From: JAJPXC01 sp964562375
GTDB taxonomy: Bacteria > Bacteroidota > Bacteroidia > Bacteroidales > Muribaculaceae
Length of the DNA stretch: 6,363 nucleotides
Assembly (NCBI GenBank): GCA_964562375.1
Contig: CAZLSW010000122.1
Span: forward strand, 1-6,363
Direction of reading: 5' to 3'
Of this stretch, positions 6,309 to 6,363 are shown in pieces. The position numbers and the translations under genes were made by a program. Under the pieces are notes generated by a model. That model was not told the DNA's origin and ran no database searches. It saw nothing but the letters and a program-made list of their open reading frames with translations. Position 1 is the stretch's first letter, and each line of letters opens with the position of its first letter.

Positions 6309-6363
6309 CTAACAACTAACAACTAACAACTAACAACTAACAACTAACAACTAACAACTAACA
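6309..6363. repeat. Perfect 7-bp tandem array CTAACAA, running off the window
   Basis: Seven identical CTAACAA units (6309-6357) are followed by six bases of an eighth that the window edge cuts. Only a few bases separate it from the CAGTYTW array. Its perfection suggests recent expansion or homogenisation. Its full length and what lies beyond it, including any typA promoter, cannot be seen. Confidence 0.95.

Noticed and set aside
6012..6326. Plus-strand open frame with a repetitive Ser/Phe/Gln-rich tail
   Set aside because: The repetitive tail is only the translation of the 7-bp CAGTYTW array, and the rest is antisense to typA.
6200..6363. Bacteroidota sigma-ABfr promoter (TAnnTTTG) for typA
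   Set aside because: No TAnnTTTG on the minus strand is present in this stretch; TACCTTTTG at 6204-6212 is on the wrong strand and has the wrong spacing.

Overview
The window carries three complete genes, all on the minus strand and in transcription order typA, then a secreted subtilisin-family protease, then mutL. Everything between and around them is short-unit tandem repeat or other low-complexity DNA. No RNA gene, insertion sequence, CRISPR array or phage gene is visible. The organism is most likely a member of the Bacteroidota, probably Bacteroidales. The reasons are a protease tail resembling a type IX secretion (T9SS) sorting domain, almost no Shine-Dalgarno signal before two of the three starts, and a MutL of Bacteroidota type. 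Genus cannot be decided from this sequence.

Layout. Positions 1-149 are non-coding, lie downstream of mutL, and hold copies of a degenerate 10-bp repeat in both orientations plus a small hairpin. mutL fills 150-2045 and starts with GTG. The gap 2046-2176 is almost wholly two arrays, one of 7-bp units and one of 8-bp units. The S8 protease fills 2177-4321. The gap 4322-4399 is a degenerate 9-bp array. typA fills 4400-6199. The stretch 6200-6363 upstream of typA holds a weak ribosome-binding site and two different 7-bp arrays, the second running off the right edge.

The genes show no obvious joint pathway. TypA is a ribosome-associated GTPase, MutL is the mismatch-repair matchmaker, and the protease is predicted to be exported. 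The shared direction and short gaps (78 and 131 bp) allow co-transcription. I saw no Bacteroidota-type promoter (TAnnTTTG with an upstream TTTG) in any gap and no convincing terminator between genes, so transcript structure is open.

The feature most worth pursuing is the repeats. Every gap carries its own short-unit array (7, 7, 7, 8, 9 or about 10 bp), while the genes carry none that I noticed. The three 7-bp units are variants of one heptamer, and the two arrays before typA are close to reverse complements, so they could pair in a transcript. I see no clear evidence for a defence system or other multi-gene novel system here.
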